A stretch of DNA of 17,192 bases from an uncultured Sutterella sp. (lineage in GTDB: Bacteria > Pseudomonadota > Gammaproteobacteria > Burkholderiales > Burkholderiaceae_F): positions 1 through 17,192 of the forward strand of contig CAAEPH010000040.1 in NCBI GenBank assembly GCA_900757865.1. The letters are read 5' to 3'. The notes under the pieces are model-generated. The model had not been told where the DNA came from. It did no database searches and saw only the letters and a program-made list of their open reading frames with translations. The position numbers and the translations under genes were made by a program. Shown here piece by piece: positions 1 through 8,400 of the stretch (position 1 is the stretch's first letter; every line of letters starts with the position of its first letter).

Positions 1-54
1 CGTCAGATCAAGTATTATCTTGAAAACAATCCTGAGTGGTTGTTGGATAAATAA
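1..54 (+). CDS. C-terminal end of an unidentified gene (partial)
   Basis: Reading from the first base, frame 1 gives 17 residues, RQIKYYLENNPEWLLDK, followed by TAA at 52-54. The 5' part lies outside the window. The composition (charged and aromatic, short helix-like) is plausible for a protein C-terminus, but it is too short to assign a family. Frame 2 is also open for slightly longer, so even the frame is uncertain. The gene would converge on the abgA-like gene to its right, and I see no strong intrinsic terminator between them. Confidence 0.35.
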   Translation, partial: RQIKYYLENNPEWLLDK

Positions 55-132
55 ACACTTGATCTACGCCGGTGGGAGCTAAAGGATCATCCGAAAAAAA
101 GATAATCCGAACCGTCGCGGCGTCGCTTTAGT

Positions 133-186
133 GTTCAATTGAACGCAAAGTGGTTAAGAGAATTGGGCTAAGAAGGACAATGTCCT
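133..186. repeat. Two perfect palindromes in the gap left of the abgA-like gene
   Basis: The 12-bp perfect palindrome GTTCAATTGAAC lies at 133-144. The odd-centred palindrome AGGACAATGTCCT (6-bp arms around one A) lies at 174-186. Their spacers are too short to form strong RNA hairpins, so protein-binding sites are the more natural reading. The flanking genes converge here, so an operator role is not obvious. Confidence 0.35.
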
Positions 187-252
187 ACTTTGTCTAAATT
201 CTTACTGACGGCTAAAGCGCCCTGTTCACCCTTGATGATTGGGTTGCTGGGC

Positions 253-1527
253 TTAGCGGCCGTTTAACTTCAGCAGCATACGCTTAAACATCTCAAAGCC
301 GTTCAAAAGCGCTTGAGGTTGAATATCGAAGTCGGCACGATGGTGCTCAGGGTGGTTGGCGCCGTAGTGGAAAAAGATCGCTTGTCCGCCGTGATCCACC
401 ACGCGTTGCATAAAGAACGTGCAGTCCTCGGACCCACCCGTCTTGTTGTACTCTTCGACTTTGGTGAGTCCAGGGACGGTTTTACCTACTTCCAAGGCGA
501 CTTTCACCAGCTCGGGGCAGACGGGAAGCGAGAGCGCTTTACCCGCGAGCGTCACGCTCGACTCGACGCCATAAGTGATGGTGACGCCATTGACAACATC
601 ACGCACGCGTGCTTCCATAAATTCGTTCACTTCCGCGGTGATGCCACGGGTTTCGACTTGCATTTTGGCGTGCACTGGCGTGACATTTCGCCCTTCCCCT
701 GCGTAAAGCGTACCCACCGAGACACGACTGTCGCCACCGCTGTGGCGAGGAATACCCGAGATCATCAAGGCAGCCGCTGCCGCCGCGAGCAAGGCGCTCC
801 GACCTTTTTCAGGATCTGCCCCTGCATGAGAAGGCAGGCCCGTGAAGGCAATATCGATCTTGCTCGTGGCCAAGTAGCCACCCGTGGCGATTTGCAATTC
901 GCCCAGCTTGGCAGCGACCCCAACGTGGCCACCTAAGAAGTAGTCCACGTCGTCCACCCAACCCGCTTCGGTCATGGCGTAGGCCCCACGGGTGCCTTCT
1001 TCAGCAGGTTGGAAAATCAATTTGAAGCGACCGTTGAGCTCGTCTTTGTGTTCCATCAGCCATTTCGCGAGCGCGAGCCCCACGGCCGTGTGCGCATCGT
1101 GCCCACAGGCGTGCATCAGTCCTGCCTGGTCCGAGGCAAAGCCTTCTTGGGTTGGAATGTGATGAGGATCCGTGGTTTCGTTCACACAAACGCAATCAAT
1201 ATCAAAGCGACAGGCTGTGACGGGACCAGGGCGCCCCGTATCAAGTTCGGCAACGACGCCCGTGACACCTTCAAGGCGATCTAAAAAGAATTGAGGCACG
1301 CCCAACGTTAACGCACGCTGTTGGGCTTTAGCGACTTTCTCAGGGTAACGCCCCAGTACGGCTTCTGGTTTCACAAGGCCAGGACCTACGTGATAAGGCA
1401 TACCCAGACTATCTAAACGATGAGCCACGTACCAGGTGGCGAAAAACTCCGTCCAGCCTTCTTCAGGATGGTGATGCAAGGTGGAGCGGTCTTGAATGAT
1501 TTGTTCTAAGGTGTCAGATTCGGACAT
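253..1527 (-). CDS. abgA: M20 family amidohydrolase, AbgA-like (p-aminobenzoyl-glutamate hydrolase subunit A)
   Basis: This 424-aa protein is a metal-dependent amidohydrolase of the M20 family. It resembles E. coli AbgA along its length: shared stretches include LDTGRPGPV (95-103), GxMHACGHDxHTA (136-148), LIFQPAEEGTRGA (170-182), a DDVDYF segment near 192-197, HAGA (234-237), and GRNVxP and VETRG (279-295). Probable metal ligands and catalytic residues are Cys141, His143, Glu176/Glu177, His201 and a His near 392-396. In E. coli, AbgA works with AbgB to cleave the folate breakdown product p-aminobenzoyl-glutamate into p-aminobenzoate and glutamate. No abgB or abgT is visible nearby, so the true substrate could be another N-acyl-glutamate. 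No signal peptide is seen, so it is cytoplasmic. The start at 1527 gives MSESD, with only a weak GAGAA ribosome site about 5 nt upstream. Confidence 0.85.
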   Translation of the reverse strand: MSESDTLEQIIQDRSTLHHHPEEGWTEFFATWYVAHRLDSLGMPYHVGPGLVKPEAVLGRYPEKVAKAQQRALTLGVPQFFLDRLEGVTGVVAELDTGRPGPVTACRFDIDCVCVNETTDPHHIPTQEGFASDQAGLMHACGHDAHTAVGLALAKWLMEHKDELNGRFKLIFQPAEEGTRGAYAMTEAGWVDDVDYFLGGHVGVAAKLGELQIATGGYLATSKIDIAFTGLPSHAGADPEKGRSALLAAAAAALMISGIPRHSGGDSRVSVGTLYAGEGRNVTPVHAKMQVETRGITAEVNEFMEARVRDVVNGVTITYGVESSVTLAGKALSLPVCPELVKVALEVGKTVPGLTKVEEYNKTGGSEDCTFFMQRVVDHGGQAIFFHYGANHPEHHRADFDIQPQALLNGFEMFKRMLLKLNGR

Positions 1528-1940
1528 AGCGTTCTCGTGAGAAGAGAGAAAAAGTGTTGTTTCTGTCTGCGTAGGACAGCGCTCGATGGCGTCGCTTTAG
1601 TCTATGTTTTAAGGAGTGTTCGAGCGAAAATCGCCATTGGAGACATTTTAACTCGCATGACGCGTGACGAGTTCAAGCGATGTTAGGGGCGAAAAGTGGA
1701 GGCTCTTGGCAAAGAAATCTGAGCCAAGTTTGGTCGATAGCAATACTTGGAAAAGAGGAGATATAGGAAAACTACCAACTAAATAGACATTAATTTATTG
1801 AACTTGGAAAAACTAAATAATTCTTTAGTATCAATTGATTAGCTCATGGATGTAAGATAAACATTTAGCTAAAGGTTAATCGATAAGGCGGAAATTTAAA
1901 ACGCGGATTAAATTTATCGTAAATAGCGACCCTGAGATTC

Positions 1941-1969
1941 TTGACAGTGGATCTAAATACTTGAATACT
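1941..1969 (+). promoter_or_regulatory. Sigma70-like promoter for the adhesin pair
   Basis: A perfect -35 hexamer TTGACA (1941-1946) is followed after exactly 17 bp by AATACT (1964-1969), four of six matches to the -10 consensus. Transcription would start near 1976 and leave a leader of about 190 nt before the ATG at 2168. The AT-rich DNA just upstream (about 1740-1870) could act as an UP element or a silencer-binding tract. A second, weaker TTGACT lies at 2060-2065. Confidence 0.55.
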
Positions 1970-1970
1970 T

Positions 1971-2149
1971 GATATCGTCGATCGGATTTTTTTCTGATAT
2001 CGCCTGACCCGCGATGCGACCCCAAGACAGAGTGACAGTTGACCGCATTGTTTTTCTGTTTGACTGACCATATACCAAAGCCACTATTCAACTTCCTCTG
2101 ACTTGCGTGTCACTCGTGTTTTCGTACCCTAGGTTCGGTTCGATATCGT
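1971..2149 (+). repeat. Three GATATCG copies in the adhesin leader
   Basis: The heptamer GATATCG occurs at 1971-1977, 1996-2002 and 2142-2148 (the last extends to GATATCGT, like the first). All three lie between the predicted -10 and the start codon of the first adhesin. The core GATATC is itself a palindrome. They could be regulator sites or chance. Confidence 0.3.
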
Positions 2150-2167
2150 TGACGGACGAGCCCCATT

Positions 2168-5100
2168 ATGACCAAATTTTTGACCCTTCCTTCCTTTTTT
2201 TCCCAGTCTGTTCTTTTTACGGCCGTACTTGCCACGTTTTCAGTTAGTGCAGCAAATGCCTATACCAGAGACCCTGGAGCCTATTTCGCAGTGAGTCCTA
2301 ATGACGCAGCCGATAAGGCTGATGTGAGCACCAATGCTGACTTGACGTTTTTGGGCAATATCCATTACGAGACGGAAGAGCCAAATTACAGTGGGAAGTA
2401 TTCTCAAAATGGGACAGAAAGCAAACTGGCGAAGACCCATAATCTGACCGATATGGCTATCGGTGTGGGGTCAAGTGTCGATGTCTTGACGCGTCGTTTA
2501 GATGATGTTTTGTTGTTTGGGTTGTCTGGAAATCTCATCAACAACGGCGGTATGCAAGAAAACATTCCCGATTCATTGGCGGTAGGGTCCTATTCGCATG
2601 CTCGTTCTGGTTCGATTGAAATTGGATCCCATTCCTTGATGACACCCAATGCTCAGGGCGGTTTGCTTTTTGGTGATGTCCAAATGGGTGACACAACGGT
2701 GGCGAATTTTCATCAGGACGGGGTGGCCCAGACGACTTTGGGCACCAATGCTTATACCAACGGATCGTTTGCTGTGACGGTGGGTGCCTACTCTGTTCAA
2801 ACCAGCAAATTTGATACGAATGCATCGGGTAATGAAGAAGGTTACTTTACCACCACAACCGATTTAATCAAAAAGGGTGCTGCGCAAAACTCCTTAGCCA
2901 CGATTAATGGGAGTTTGAACTCTAACGAATCCACTAAGGGCGGAGATTATTCCGGGATGCTCAACGTGATTACTGGGGCTGCTAATACGGTGAATAACAG
3001 TAACGGCACAACGGTGATTGGTTCGGGTAATACGGTGAAAAACTCGTCCCAGGATATGGGTAAGGTAGCCCGATCGTTGCTCAATTCTCTTTCGGATCAG
3101 ACGGACGAAGTTTCTTCGAGCAAGCATTCTTCACCTCGGGACAAACAGTTGACTATTCAGAAAGTCATGCAAGACGGTGCAACAGGCGAAGTTGGTGCCG
3201 GTCTAGTCGTCTTTGGTAGTGGCAACACAATTGAAAGCGCTTTGAATACGACTGTGAGTGGCTTTCACAATGACGTGAATACTGCCTCTAATGTCATCGT
3301 CTTGGGCGACAATCGCAAACTTACTAACGTTTCCAACTCTATCTTTTTGGGCAGTGCCACTAACCCCCTAGAAACAAGCAATGTAAAAAATGCTATCGCC
3401 ATTGGCTTTGATAGCAATGTGACCGTTGACGACGGTATTGCGCTAGGGAAAGATTCCTGGTCTTCTGAAGCGGCTAACACAGCGGGTTGGGATTTGTTGA
3501 CTCAAGATAAAACCAAAGAGACGAATCCGACTTGGATATCCACGCGAGGCGCGTTCGCTGTGGGTGGCGCGAATGCTACACGCCGTATTTCTGGCGTGGC
3601 AGCGGGTTCTGCGGATACGGACGCTGTGAATGTTGCGCAGTTAAAGGCTGTGACGTTGATGGTGACAGCCAATGGTGGCACTGATGACGAAGCCGCTAAC
3701 ATCAACGGTTCAGGTTCTCAGAACTTATTAGTGACGAAGTCCCAAGACAGTAAGAGTGGTGGCGTTCACTACGATGTCAAACTCAACGACAAGTTGGCTT
3801 TAGGGGGCGATGCCACGAGTCCCAATATCACCATCGATGGAACAACCTCAAAAGTGACGGTTGGGTCCGCTGGTTCTGGTAAAGAAATTGTGATGGATGG
3901 TGCGAATGGGGTATTGACTGCGGATCAGGTCAAACTTGATGCCACGACAAACGAAGTGACCGGTTTGTCCAATACCACTTGGGATTCTTCCAAGTACGAT
4001 GCCAATCGGGATGCTAACCGCGCAGCGACGGAAGGTCAGTTGAAAACGGTTGATGACAAAGTCACGAATATCGATACCCGTCTAACGAAAACGGAGGAGA
4101 AGGTTGATACCCTTTCTGGGAAGGCTAATGATCTAACAAAGGATGTTGACATTGCCAAGAACGGATTGGCTGACCTCAATAAGCGAGTCACCACTGCAGA
4201 AGATACTTTAAAGAATTTGACAGGCATGCACTGGGTAGCCAAGGCCTCGGCTAACAACGGTGGAGAATTGGTTGGCTCGAGCACACCGCAGGACGTTCAA
4301 AATGGTGAGACGGTCAACTTTGGGGTAGCCAATAACCTCAAACTGACGCAAGAAGGCAATAAGTTCACATATGAGCTGAGAGACACGTTAACTATCAACT
4401 CACTTGAACTTCAAAATGCGGATGGAACTTCAAAGGTTTCTTTGGGATTGAATGATAAAGGGCAACCGAGCTTCAATAGCAAAGATCCCACGACTCGTTT
4501 GACGGTCAACGGTAACGAGGTGGCTACCTTGAATGACGGCATGATATACAAAGATGATGCAGGCAACGAAGTCAAAGTGCTGATGAACAACGCTTTGACC
4601 ATCAAAGGCGGTGCCACAAATACGGTTGCTAACAACAATATCGGTGTGGTCGGCAGAGACGGTGCATTATCTATTCAACTATCCAAAGACATTGATCTTG
4701 GTTCGGATGGTTCCCTTACAGCGGGGGGTGTGAAGATTGATGGTAAGTCTGGCACGATTTCTGGGTTGAGCAATAAGACGTGGGATGCTACTCAAGTGGA
4801 TCCGTCTCGCGCAGCGACCGAAGGTCAGTTGCGTGACCTGGCCCAGAATTTTAAGGCGACGGATAACACCGCGAAGTTGAGAGAATTGGAGCGCGACGTT
4901 AACCGCATGGATACCAATATCCGTGATGCGGGTGCGACGGCTGCTGCATTGGCGGGTTTAAAGCCCTTGCAGTATGACCCAGAAAAGCCCACTCAGGCTT
5001 TTGGTGCGGTGGGTGCCTATCGTGGACGTGAGGCCATTGCTTTAGGTTTGGGCCACTATCTGAACCAAGACATGTTGATTCATGCTGGTGTGGGCATTGG

Positions 5101-5407
5101 TGCACACAAGATGGCCAATGCTGGCTTCTCGATGAAGTTTGCCTTTGGTGAAAAGAAAGAGAGTGCACTGACGACTTATCAAGTTGAACCCATGAAAGCG
5201 GTTTATCAGCTCGAAGGCGAGATGAAAGTCTTACAGATGCAAAATCAACAATTGTTGGAACGCAACCAGGCTTTAGACGCTCGCAATGCGGATATTGACC
5301 AGGCCAATGCACAGTTGATGGCGAATAACGAGGAGATGGAAAAGAAATTGCAACGTATGGCGCAACAATTGGATGCGCTCGAAAAGAAGATGGCTAAGAA
5401 ACCCTAA
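2168..5407 (+). CDS. YadA-type trimeric autotransporter adhesin 1 with post-anchor coiled coil
   Basis: This 1079-aa surface adhesin should be exported by Sec and inserted in the outer membrane as a trimer (type Vc secretion). A signal peptide covers residues 1-31 (cleavage after AANA). The head is a YadA-like left-handed beta-roll with short AIAIG/VIGSG/IALG-type repeats, roughly 135-430. A neck, RRISGVAAGSADTDAVNVAQLK, lies near 472-493. The stalk follows, with two GLSN-x-TW ... AATEGQL modules (599-625 and 866-888), a coiled coil (about 625-685) and a small beta domain starting at MHWVAKAS (687). The YadA membrane anchor spans about 905-994 (GATAAALAGLKP ... GFSMKFAFG). Unusually, 85 more residues (995-1079) follow the anchor: a Gln/Asn/Leu-rich heptad region ending KKMAKKP. 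The start has GGACGAG 7 nt upstream. The gene lies 60 nt before a paralogue and is probably co-transcribed. Ligand unknown. Confidence 0.9.
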   Translation: MTKFLTLPSFFSQSVLFTAVLATFSVSAANAYTRDPGAYFAVSPNDAADKADVSTNADLTFLGNIHYETEEPNYSGKYSQNGTESKLAKTHNLTDMAIGVGSSVDVLTRRLDDVLLFGLSGNLINNGGMQENIPDSLAVGSYSHARSGSIEIGSHSLMTPNAQGGLLFGDVQMGDTTVANFHQDGVAQTTLGTNAYTNGSFAVTVGAYSVQTSKFDTNASGNEEGYFTTTTDLIKKGAAQNSLATINGSLNSNESTKGGDYSGMLNVITGAANTVNNSNGTTVIGSGNTVKNSSQDMGKVARSLLNSLSDQTDEVSSSKHSSPRDKQLTIQKVMQDGATGEVGAGLVVFGSGNTIESALNTTVSGFHNDVNTASNVIVLGDNRKLTNVSNSIFLGSATNPLETSNVKNAIAIGFDSNVTVDDGIALGKDSWSSEAANTAGWDLLTQDKTKETNPTWISTRGAFAVGGANATRRISGVAAGSADTDAVNVAQLKAVTLMVTANGGTDDEAANINGSGSQNLLVTKSQDSKSGGVHYDVKLNDKLALGGDATSPNITIDGTTSKVTVGSAGSGKEIVMDGANGVLTADQVKLDATTNEVTGLSNTTWDSSKYDANRDANRAATEGQLKTVDDKVTNIDTRLTKTEEKVDTLSGKANDLTKDVDIAKNGLADLNKRVTTAEDTLKNLTGMHWVAKASANNGGELVGSSTPQDVQNGETVNFGVANNLKLTQEGNKFTYELRDTLTINSLELQNADGTSKVSLGLNDKGQPSFNSKDPTTRLTVNGNEVATLNDGMIYKDDAGNEVKVLMNNALTIKGGATNTVANNNIGVVGRDGALSIQLSKDIDLGSDGSLTAGGVKIDGKSGTISGLSNKTWDATQVDPSRAATEGQLRDLAQNFKATDNTAKLRELERDVNRMDTNIRDAGATAAALAGLKPLQYDPEKPTQAFGAVGAYRGREAIALGLGHYLNQDMLIHAGVGIGAHKMANAGFSMKFAFGEKKESALTTYQVEPMKAVYQLEGEMKVLQMQNQQLLERNQALDARNADIDQANAQLMANNEEMEKKLQRMAQQLDALEKKMAKKP

Positions 5408-5467
5408 TGGGGAATCTTGGAACGCTTTCCTCTTTTTATTGCAATGAGTTTTTCATGTGAGTGCAGT

Positions 5468-8400
5468 ATGAAAAATAAACAAAACGAATCGTTATTTCTT
5501 GCTCAGAAAGGCTTCGTTATCAAGCCACTTATCGCTGCTGTGATTGGTGTATTGGCCGTGTCAGCAGGGGCTGTTGAGGTCAATACTAATCTCCCTGTGG
5601 ATCCTGAAGATTGGCAGGATCATAAGGAGATTGATCGTAAAGATCGCTACTATAACAAGGATGTCTGGTTTGGGTACTATGAACAGATAAACGACAAAGA
5701 TTGGAGTAACAACGGTTATCAAGGTAAAAAGGTCCAAACTTATACAGATTATCAAGGTGGGGCAGTTAATCAAGAAACCAACATCACGTTAGCTCATAAA
5801 GCGAAGGTGTTGGTTGCCAATGACGCCATAACACGTGTATTAGGGTTTGGTCAAACGACGTTTGATCCTACGTATATTCCGGGAGGGATTGCTTTTGGAA
5901 CTTACCGGAGAACGCGTGCAGGTTCAGTTCTCATTGGTTCAGCACAGTTTATTTGGAACTCTACGAAATGGACAGCCTTGGGCGATATCAGTAATTTAGC
6001 GCAGTGGGATAATACGTATCAAGGAGTGATTAAGCCCGAGATCTTGGGGTTAGCAGTCACACAGTTAGGTACAAACAGTTTTCAGCAAGCCCATTTTTCC
6101 ACCATGTTGGGAGCCTATAGTTTGAACTCAAGTCTTCAAGCTGGTTTTCAAGGTGACGTGGGGATGTTTTCCATTTTGAATGGCTCTTTTAACAGTAACG
6201 AAAACTACAACTCCAAAAAGAACCAGTCGGGCGTATTGAATCAACTCAATGGCTCAGTGAATATCGTCAGTCAATCCAATGGGGTATCGATTCAAGGTAC
6301 AGGCAATAAAGTGGAGGGTTCCTATGAAGAGCTCCCTGAGTACAGCGCTTTATTAACGAAGGAAGCATCGAGTCAGAAGTCTCCGTATTACCACGTAACG
6401 GGTTTACAAAACGCAACCCAAACGGTCATTCAAAAGAACAGCGGTAAGGATATCCAGCTTTCTGGTAACGGCAATAGCGTGAATAACGCCGAGCTGTTAA
6501 CGGTGATGGGAAGTCTCAATACGGTTGCCAATTCAGCGAACAGTATTGTCGTCGGGGACCACTACAACGTGAGTGATAGCAACAAAGTGGTGGTGCTTGG
6601 AGGCAATGACACCAAACCAACATCGGCAATCCAATTAGAAGGGGCTGTAGTCATTGGTCGAAACGCTCAAGTTAACCACGCTAACGGCGTTGTTATTGGC
6701 CCAAATGCGGTCAATGAGGAAAAAGACGCCTTAGTGTTGGGGTCGGATTCGCATTCGGTGGCATTAAGTGAACAACAAACCCCCGGCTGGCATTCGACAA
6801 CACGAAGGGCTTGGACCGATCCTTCAAAGACCTGGAAGCCTACTCAGGCTGGTGTGAGTATTGGTGATGCGACAAAACATGTTACTCGTCAAATGCAAGG
6901 GGTGGCAGCTGGGGCCGATGACGACGATTTGGCTAACGTAGCGCAATTAAAGTTGGCTGCCCGTACCCTTTCGGTCAATGGTGGCACGGACTTCTCGGAC
7001 ACGCTCAACGGTCCTTCGACTGGTAAAAGCAATGGCAATTTGACGTTGACAGCTGAGCGCGTTCAAAGTGGTACCTACCAAGGCATAACGCACGTTGATA
7101 TGGCGTTAAGTGATGACTTGTCACTCAACAATGGGGCGGTATCGATTTCGGGGACGCAAAGCCAAATGGTGGTCGGGACTGGCGAGAAGGCCATTGGTCT
7201 CGATGGAACCAACGGCGATCTCAAGCTCGGGGATATCAAACTGTCTGCTAGTGACAATACCTTGTCAGGCTTAAAGAATACGGCGTGGTCTGCTAACAAT
7301 GTTAAGGCTGATCGCATGGCAACAGAAGGCCAGTTAAAGGCGATTGATGATCGTTTTACGCAACTTAACGCTGACAGTCGTTTAACAACAATTGAGTCAA
7401 AGATAGCTAGTACAACTTCTGGTTTAGACGGGCAGTTAAACAGCATTCAAAATGACGTCAATAGTTTAAAGGATAGCATCGACACGGCTAGCACTGACGT
7501 TAAAAATCTTCAAGACAAGATTAATGCCAAGAATGAGGCTTTATCTAATGAACACTGGGTTGCCACAGCTAGCAAAAAAGACGGCTCCACAGGCGTGTTG
7601 GATGTGAAGAGCACTTCTAATTCGGATGCCAGCAAGGACAACCAGATCTATCGTGACGAAGCGCTCGAACTGGTCGCTGGCAACAACATGACGCTTAGCC
7701 TTTCCAAAACGGGAACGGAAGTCAGCTATGTGCTAGGGGTGAGCAAAAACCTCAAGGGGATCAAAAAGCTTGAGGTGGCCAATGGGGTGTCACTAGCGCT
7801 CTCCGACGATGGCAGTACGATCGCGTTGGATGGCACCCAAGATCAGGGGCGGTTAGATAGCCCTGCGGGTGCGGTAGCTACACTCAAAGACGGTCAAGCC
7901 TACGCCACCGACGTGGGTCGAGGCACGGGAACGCTCAATCACGCGATGCAAATCACAGGTGGGGTGTCGGATGTCAACCAACTCACCACGGGGAACATTG
8001 GCGTTAAGGTTAAAGACGGTGGTTTTTCGATTGAATTGGCCCAGAACCTTGATTTGACGGAAAACGGTTCGGTCAAGGTGGGCGAGATCCGTTTAGGAAA
8101 AGACGCCTCGGGTAAGGCTGTGTTGACAGGCCTCAAGAATACGAAAGACCTCACGGGAGACGATTCGGCCGTGGTTACCGAGGGGCAGTTGGCTGCGTTA
8201 ATGGGTAACTCCATCGCGGTGGATCAAGGGGCTGCTGAGCTTCGTCGTCAGTTAAATAACCTCGATGTGGACATGCGCGATATGGGTGCCACGGCGGCGG
8301 CTATGGCAGCTTTGAAACCCGTGAGCTTTGATCCGAAGAAACCCTCTCAAGTGATGTTAGGGGCCGGTGCTTACCGTGGTCGTGAAGCGGTCGCGATGGG

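Larger units (their letters stand above)
1528..2167. other. Gene-free 640-bp divergent intergenic region
   Basis: This gap lies between the leftward abgA-like gene and the rightward adhesin pair. It holds a copy of GGCGTCGCTTTAGT (1588-1601, also at 119-132), a 6-bp inverted repeat AACTCG/CGAGTT (1650-1655/1668-1673), an AT-rich stretch of roughly 1740-1870, a sigma70-like promoter (1941-1969) and a leader of about 190 nt. Two overlapping minus-strand open frames within 1865-2091 have no ribosome site or recognisable protein and are not called. Confidence 0.6.

Noticed and set aside
313..1284. Plus-strand open frames opposite the abgA-like gene (207 and 91 codons)
   Set aside because: The minus-strand protein aligns throughout with AbgA; the opposite frames have no family features and are codon-bias shadows.
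1865..2091. Two overlapping minus-strand open frames (68 and 71 codons) left of the adhesins
   Set aside because: No ribosome site, no recognisable protein features, and they overlap the predicted adhesin promoter and leader.
2570..3440. Periodic repeats in the adhesin heads as a possible CRISPR-like or satellite array
   Set aside because: The periodicity is at protein level (beta-roll strands of varying length), with no exact nucleotide repeat and spacer pattern.
4899..5312. 137-codon minus-strand frame opposite the adhesin 1 anchor and tail
   Set aside because: Composition rich in His/Pro/Ser/Cys without motifs, entirely inside the well-supported adhesin gene.
5417..5467. TTG start at 5417 extending adhesin 2 by 17 residues
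   Set aside because: It would place MERFPLFIAMSFSCECS before a complete signal peptide, and the GGGGA before it is only 3 nt away; ATG 5468 gives a normal export signal.
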